NCBI GenBank assembly: GCA_024278415.1
Contig: JAJRTI010000424.1
Coordinates: 1 to 8,379 of the forward strand
DNA: 8,379 nucleotides
Source of the DNA: Planctomycetota bacterium
GTDB taxonomy: Bacteria > Planctomycetota > Brocadiia > JAJRTI01
Direction of reading: 5' to 3'
Program-made: the position numbers and the translations under genes
In this document: piece by piece, positions 5,739 through 8,379 of the stretch
How the letters are laid out: each line of letters starts with the position of its first letter
Numbering within the stretch: the first letter of the stretch is position 1
The notes under the pieces: model-generated
The model's input: the letters and a program-made list of their open reading frames with translations, nothing else
Databases searched by the model: none
What the model was told of the DNA's origin: nothing

Positions 5739-7043
5739 TTATGAGGCCTTCCCCGCCCACATTCTCTCCTGCGGCACGAACGGAAGATCGCGCTCGCGGC
5801 ACCGGAACTGATAGTTGCCGGGAGTGCAGTACGGCCCACACACACAGACGTATTCTTCCGCCGTTTGGTTCAACTGCCCCTCGAACTGCGTCCACATCTC
5901 CGGCGTTTCGAGGCAGAGCGCGATGGGAATCTTAGGCGCGACGCGCGTGAGTTCGTCGATGAGGTACTGGTAGATCTCCGCGCGGGCTTCGTGCGGCAGC
6001 GGGCCGTAGCGCTTGCCCTTCAGGAACGGCGCGGCCCCGCGGATCGCGTCCACGTAAATCGAATCCCAGAGGTCCGTGTTGATGCAGCGCTCGAACCGGT
6101 CCGCATCCATCCAGCCGAACATGCAGAGCGCCACCACGTCCGGGTGGCACTTAGCGAAAATCAACTCGATCAACTCGGTGTACTCTGCGCGCCAGTTCTT
6201 CACCGGCATGATGGGCGAGAAACGAAAACGCACCTGGTACCCCGCGTCCTCGCATTTCCGCATCGCCTCGACGCGTTGGTCCCAGGGCGCGGTGAGCGGC
6301 TCCAGTTGCGTGCTCTGCGTCTTGGGGCTGAGGCTCCACTGGAGGATCGTCTGGCCGTTGTGCTCGTAGTCGAGCATGAAATCCACGTTGTCGCTCTTGC
6401 CCGCGTAGAGCAGCAGGTAGTCGTTCTTGCGCTTCGCGAAGAACTCGACCGCCGGACGCACTGCGTCGTACTCCGGCTCGAAACAGTTGATGTCCGTCTG
6501 GTTGTCCCACTTCCAGATCGTTTGCGGCGGGTTGAGCCGTTCGATCTCCCGGCCGGTGAAGTCGAGGATGTCCTCGATGTTGCAGCGCACGTTGATGACG
6601 CGGCCGAACCAGCAGTACGCGCAGCGGAAGGGGCAACCCGTAACGCTGTGGAGCTGCCATGCCGGCTGGCACACGCGGTGCTCCTTCTTGCGCCACGCGG
6701 GCACCCCGTCCCCGCGCCAAATCAGGGCGCTGTGGCCCGACAGTTGGTCCGCTGACAAATTGGGGAACTCCTCCAGCCGCTCCTTGCGCTCGTCATCGGG
6801 AAGCTCCTGAAACGTGGTGAAGACCACGTCGGGATCGCGCGGCTCCGCCTGCTCGCCCCACCGCGGCCTATTCTTCCACCCCCGCTCGTCGACCGCGGCG
6901 TTGAGCTGCTCATCAGTCACGTGGCGCACGACCTCGCCGGGGGTCATGGCGGCGAGCATGCGTTCCGCACGCGCCAGACTGCGCGGATCCTGTTCGACGG
7001 CTTCAGTGACGTAAACGGCTTGCGGGCTCAGCTTGGGGTTCAC
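5739..7043 (-). CDS. SPL-like radical SAM protein, paralogue B
   Basis: A 434-residue radical SAM enzyme, clearly paralogous to the neighbour downstream. The cluster motif is C137-PFR-C141-AY-C144, preceded by VCQPAWQLHSVTG. Shared blocks are KSDNVDFMLDYEHNGQTILQWSLS, KTQSTQLEP, EAMRKCEDAGYQVRFRFSPI and MPVKNW. CFEPE is at 187-191 and the C-terminal C400-V-C402-GPYC406 matches the CNCGPY of paralogue A. The residue matching SPL Cys141 is Q182, and W145 replaces Tyr99. All eight cysteines shared with A are kept: three ligate the SAM cluster, and five (C125, C187, C264, C400, C402) have no assigned role. The start codon is GTG (7041-7043) with GAGGA (7051-7055) 7 nt upstream. The gap to the IclR stop codon is 21 nt, so the two are almost certainly co-transcribed. 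Confidence 0.87.
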   Translation of the reverse strand: MNPKLSPQAVYVTEAVEQDPRSLARAERMLAAMTPGEVVRHVTDEQLNAAVDERGWKNRPRWGEQAEPRDPDVVFTTFQELPDDERKERLEEFPNLSADQLSGHSALIWRGDGVPAWRKKEHRVCQPAWQLHSVTGCPFRCAYCWFGRVINVRCNIEDILDFTGREIERLNPPQTIWKWDNQTDINCFEPEYDAVRPAVEFFAKRKNDYLLLYAGKSDNVDFMLDYEHNGQTILQWSLSPKTQSTQLEPLTAPWDQRVEAMRKCEDAGYQVRFRFSPIMPVKNWRAEYTELIELIFAKCHPDVVALCMFGWMDADRFERCINTDLWDSIYVDAIRGAAPFLKGKRYGPLPHEARAEIYQYLIDELTRVAPKIPIALCLETPEMWTQFEGQLNQTAEEYVCVCGPYCTPGNYQFRCRERDLPFVPQERMWAGKAS

Positions 7044-7064
7044 GAGATGTTCCTCGATGTGGAG

Positions 7065-7856
7065 TCACGGCTGCACGGCATGGGGCCGCCAGCCAAGATC
7101 GCGGGAGATGCGCTCTGCCGTGGAGCACACCGCTTTGATGACTTCGTCTTCCGTTCCCTCCCTCACGCGCACGCTCGGCACCGGCACGCCTACCGCGGCC
7201 GCGGGCGCGCCCTTCGCGTCGAACACCGGCGCGGCGACCGCGAGGACAGTTTCGTTCTCGCGCCAATACGCACAGTAGCCCTGCTCGCGGATGCGGGCAA
7301 GCGCGGCAAGCAGGGCCTTCTTCGAGCGGATGTCCTTGTCCTTCGATTTCGCGATCGAGTGGGACGCGACGTACGAGTCGAGCGCGTCGCGGGACATGTA
7401 GGCCAGCAGCACGCGGCCGCACACAGAGCTGTACGCCGACCGCACCCACACGTGGTTGAAGCTCACGGTCAGCATCTGGTCGGCCTCGACGCGCGCGACG
7501 AACGCGACCTCACCCCGCTCGAGCATGCCCAGCACCGCGGACTCGTTCAGCTCCCGCGACAGTTCCTGTAGGTGCGGCTGCGCGATTTGCGGCACACGCA
7601 CGTTCCCCGTGAAAAGCTGCCCCAGGCTGCCACAGGCCGGTCCCAACCGATACTTCTGCGTCGACACATCTTGGGCCACGTAGCCCCGCGCCGCGAGCGT
7701 GCGCAGCAGGTTGTGCGTCGTTGGCGTCTTGAGCCCCAGCGCGCGCGCCAATTCCGTCACGCCCAGGCCGTCAGGCTCCGGCCCAAGCGTTTCGAGGATG
7801 GATAGCGCGCGGTCCACGGACTGCACGCCGGCAGTGCTCTTGTCTTTCTGATTCAT
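7065..7856 (-). CDS. IclR-family transcriptional regulator
   Basis: A 263-residue protein of the usual IclR size. The N-terminal winged helix-turn-helix covers about 11-72 (VQSVDRALSILETLG; GVTELARALGLKTPTTHNLLRTLAARGYV; then the wing with KYRLG). The effector-binding domain follows (about 88-256), with CGRVLLAYMSRDALDSYVAS (146-165) and the family block IREQGYCAYWRENETVLAVAAPVFDAKG. IclR proteins bind small carboxylates, aromatics or sugar acids and act as repressors or activators. This one heads the unit with the two radical SAM genes and the FAD oxidoreductase, so it probably controls them and itself. The neighbouring UxaA-type dehydratase makes a sugar-acid effector plausible. The ATG at 7856 is chosen by family length; no clear Shine-Dalgarno sequence is visible before it. 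Confidence 0.93.
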   Translation of the reverse strand: MNQKDKSTAGVQSVDRALSILETLGPEPDGLGVTELARALGLKTPTTHNLLRTLAARGYVAQDVSTQKYRLGPACGSLGQLFTGNVRVPQIAQPHLQELSRELNESAVLGMLERGEVAFVARVEADQMLTVSFNHVWVRSAYSSVCGRVLLAYMSRDALDSYVASHSIAKSKDKDIRSKKALLAALARIREQGYCAYWRENETVLAVAAPVFDAKGAPAAAVGVPVPSVRVREGTEDEVIKAVCSTAERISRDLGWRPHAVQP

Positions 7857-7858
7857 TA

Positions 7859-7878
7859 TGATGGAACAGTAGTCATCA
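7859..7878. promoter_or_regulatory. Candidate operator overlapping the predicted iclR-type transcription start
   Basis: TGATG (7859-7863) and CATCA (7874-7878) form an inverted repeat with a 10-bp spacer. It lies between the -10 box and the IclR start codon, where a repressor would block initiation. The arms are short, so chance is a real alternative. Confidence 0.3.
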
Positions 7879-7908
7879 ATACTAAACGCTGCACATAGGC
7901 GATGTCAA
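7879..7908 (-). promoter_or_regulatory. Sigma-70-type promoter of the IclR-radical SAM-FAD unit
   Basis: On the minus strand a perfect TTGACA (7903-7908) is followed, after 18 bp, by TAGTAT (7879-7884), which keeps T1, A2, A5 and T6 of the -10 box. The start would be near 7872, giving a very short leader (about 16 nt) to the IclR ATG. Confidence 0.6.
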
Positions 7909-7947
7909 GGTATTTCTTGCGCATCGGCGGGAGGAAGCGTGTGGCTT

Positions 7948-8011
7948 GTAGTAGGGCGATTCATCGCCCGTGGGCCGCGGCAGAGAAACAGGCGATGAAT
8001 CGCCCTACTAC
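7948..8011. repeat. REPIN-like inverted pair of short palindromes
   Basis: A 21-bp arm (7948-7968) is perfectly complementary to 7991-8011 across a 22-nt loop. Each arm is also palindromic in itself: GTAG followed by GGCGAT-tc-ATCGCC in the left arm, with the mirror image in the right. A GTAG tetranucleotide next to a small hairpin, present as two inverted copies, is the described layout of REP doublets (REPINs) moved by RAYT transposases. There is no T-run, so it is not an ordinary terminator. It lies between the 3' end of the UxaA-family gene and the promoter of the IclR unit. Confidence 0.75.
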
Positions 8012-8095
8012 GAACGGCATGCTCGTCCAATCAGCAAGAGCTTCTTTGCAGACCCGCGTACGACACTCCCCCCCGCGCTCCTGCATTCCGCCCGC

Positions 8096-8379
8096 TCAGA
8101 ACGTCCAAGACATCCGGTGCAGCGCAAACTCCCTGTGCCCCAGCTTCTCCGCTTTCGTGGGCTGCCCATTAGCGGCCTTCACGACCTTGTCGAAAATGCG
8201 CCGGCCCACCTCCTCGATGGTCTCCTGGCCCTCGCCGATCGTGCCGGCGTTGATGTCCATGTTCGGCCGCATGCGCTCGAACATGGGCGTGTTGGACGCG
8301 ACCTTGATCACCGGCATCATCGCGCAGCCCGTCGGGCTCCCGCGGCCGGTCGTGAACGCGCAGACCTGCGCGCCGCCCG
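8096..8379 (-). CDS. UxaA-family dehydratase, C-terminal end (altronate/galactarate-type), partial
   Basis: The last 94 codons of a gene that runs off the right edge. The frame is open to the window end, well beyond the first internal ATG, and reads AQVCAFTTGRGSPTGCAMMP, then VIKVASNTPMFERMRPNMDINAGTIGEG, then EEVGRRIFDKVVKAANG. The FTTGRG-x-P-x-G-x-A-x-x-PVIK-x-x-SN and D-x-NAG motifs are characteristic of the C-terminal domain of altronate and galactarate dehydratases, which remove water from sugar acids. The exact substrate cannot be read from this part. It shares its strand with the IclR unit but is separated by 239 bp holding a repeat and a promoter, so it probably belongs to a separate upstream transcript. 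Confidence 0.88.
   Translation of the reverse strand, partial: GGAQVCAFTTGRGSPTGCAMMPVIKVASNTPMFERMRPNMDINAGTIGEGQETIEEVGRRIFDKVVKAANGQPTKAEKLGHREFALHRMSWTF

Noticed and set aside
5865..6755. A 296-codon plus-strand frame opposite radical SAM paralogue B
   Set aside because: Low-complexity shadow of a gene with intact catalytic motifs.
7948..8011. REPIN-like hairpin as an intrinsic terminator of the UxaA-family gene
   Set aside because: No T-run follows on either strand, the loop is long, and internal palindromy of each arm fits a REP pair better.

Overview
The window is GC-rich bacterial chromosome with Shine-Dalgarno-led genes and sigma-70-type promoters. It probably comes from an uncultured or environmental lineage. 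Three things point loosely to the Planctomycetota, Hydrogenedentota, Lentisphaerota or Armatimonadota: a uroporphyrinogen-decarboxylase-like protein of non-haem type, a PF12831-type FAD oxidoreductase, and GC-rich interspersed palindromes. This placement is inference; no phylogenetic marker was searched.

Plus-strand half (1-2854). Positions 43-217 hold a cluster of perfect hairpins, apparently a dispersed non-coding repeat. It abuts a short piece that reads like the C-terminus of a DegT/DnrJ-type aminotransferase (244-351). A uroporphyrinogen-decarboxylase-fold protein follows (398-1672). After a 275-bp gap comes a near-consensus promoter and the universal L13-S9 pair (rplM at 1948, rpsI at 2393), closed by a strong intrinsic terminator at 2818-2854.

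Minus-strand half (2905-8379). Read from the right edge, the order is: the 3' end of a UxaA-family (altronate/galactarate-type) dehydratase, a REPIN-like inverted pair of short palindromes, a promoter with a possible operator, an IclR-family regulator, two tandem spore-photoproduct-lyase-like (SPL-like) radical SAM proteins (B then A), and an FAD-dependent oxidoreductase that converges on the ribosomal-protein terminator. The gaps (21, 76 and 73 bp) and shared direction suggest one IclR-led transcription unit of four genes.

The most interesting part is this four-gene unit. Both radical SAM paralogues keep the CX3CX2C cluster and the SPL-like core. Both lack a cysteine at the position of the SPL hydrogen-donor Cys141, share five additional cysteines including a C-terminal CxCGPY motif, and so probably do something other than spore photoproduct repair. 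The gap between them consists of a six-copy 9-bp tandem repeat, a Shine-Dalgarno sequence and a run of nine C directly before the ATG, an arrangement that could make expression of the second paralogue variable.
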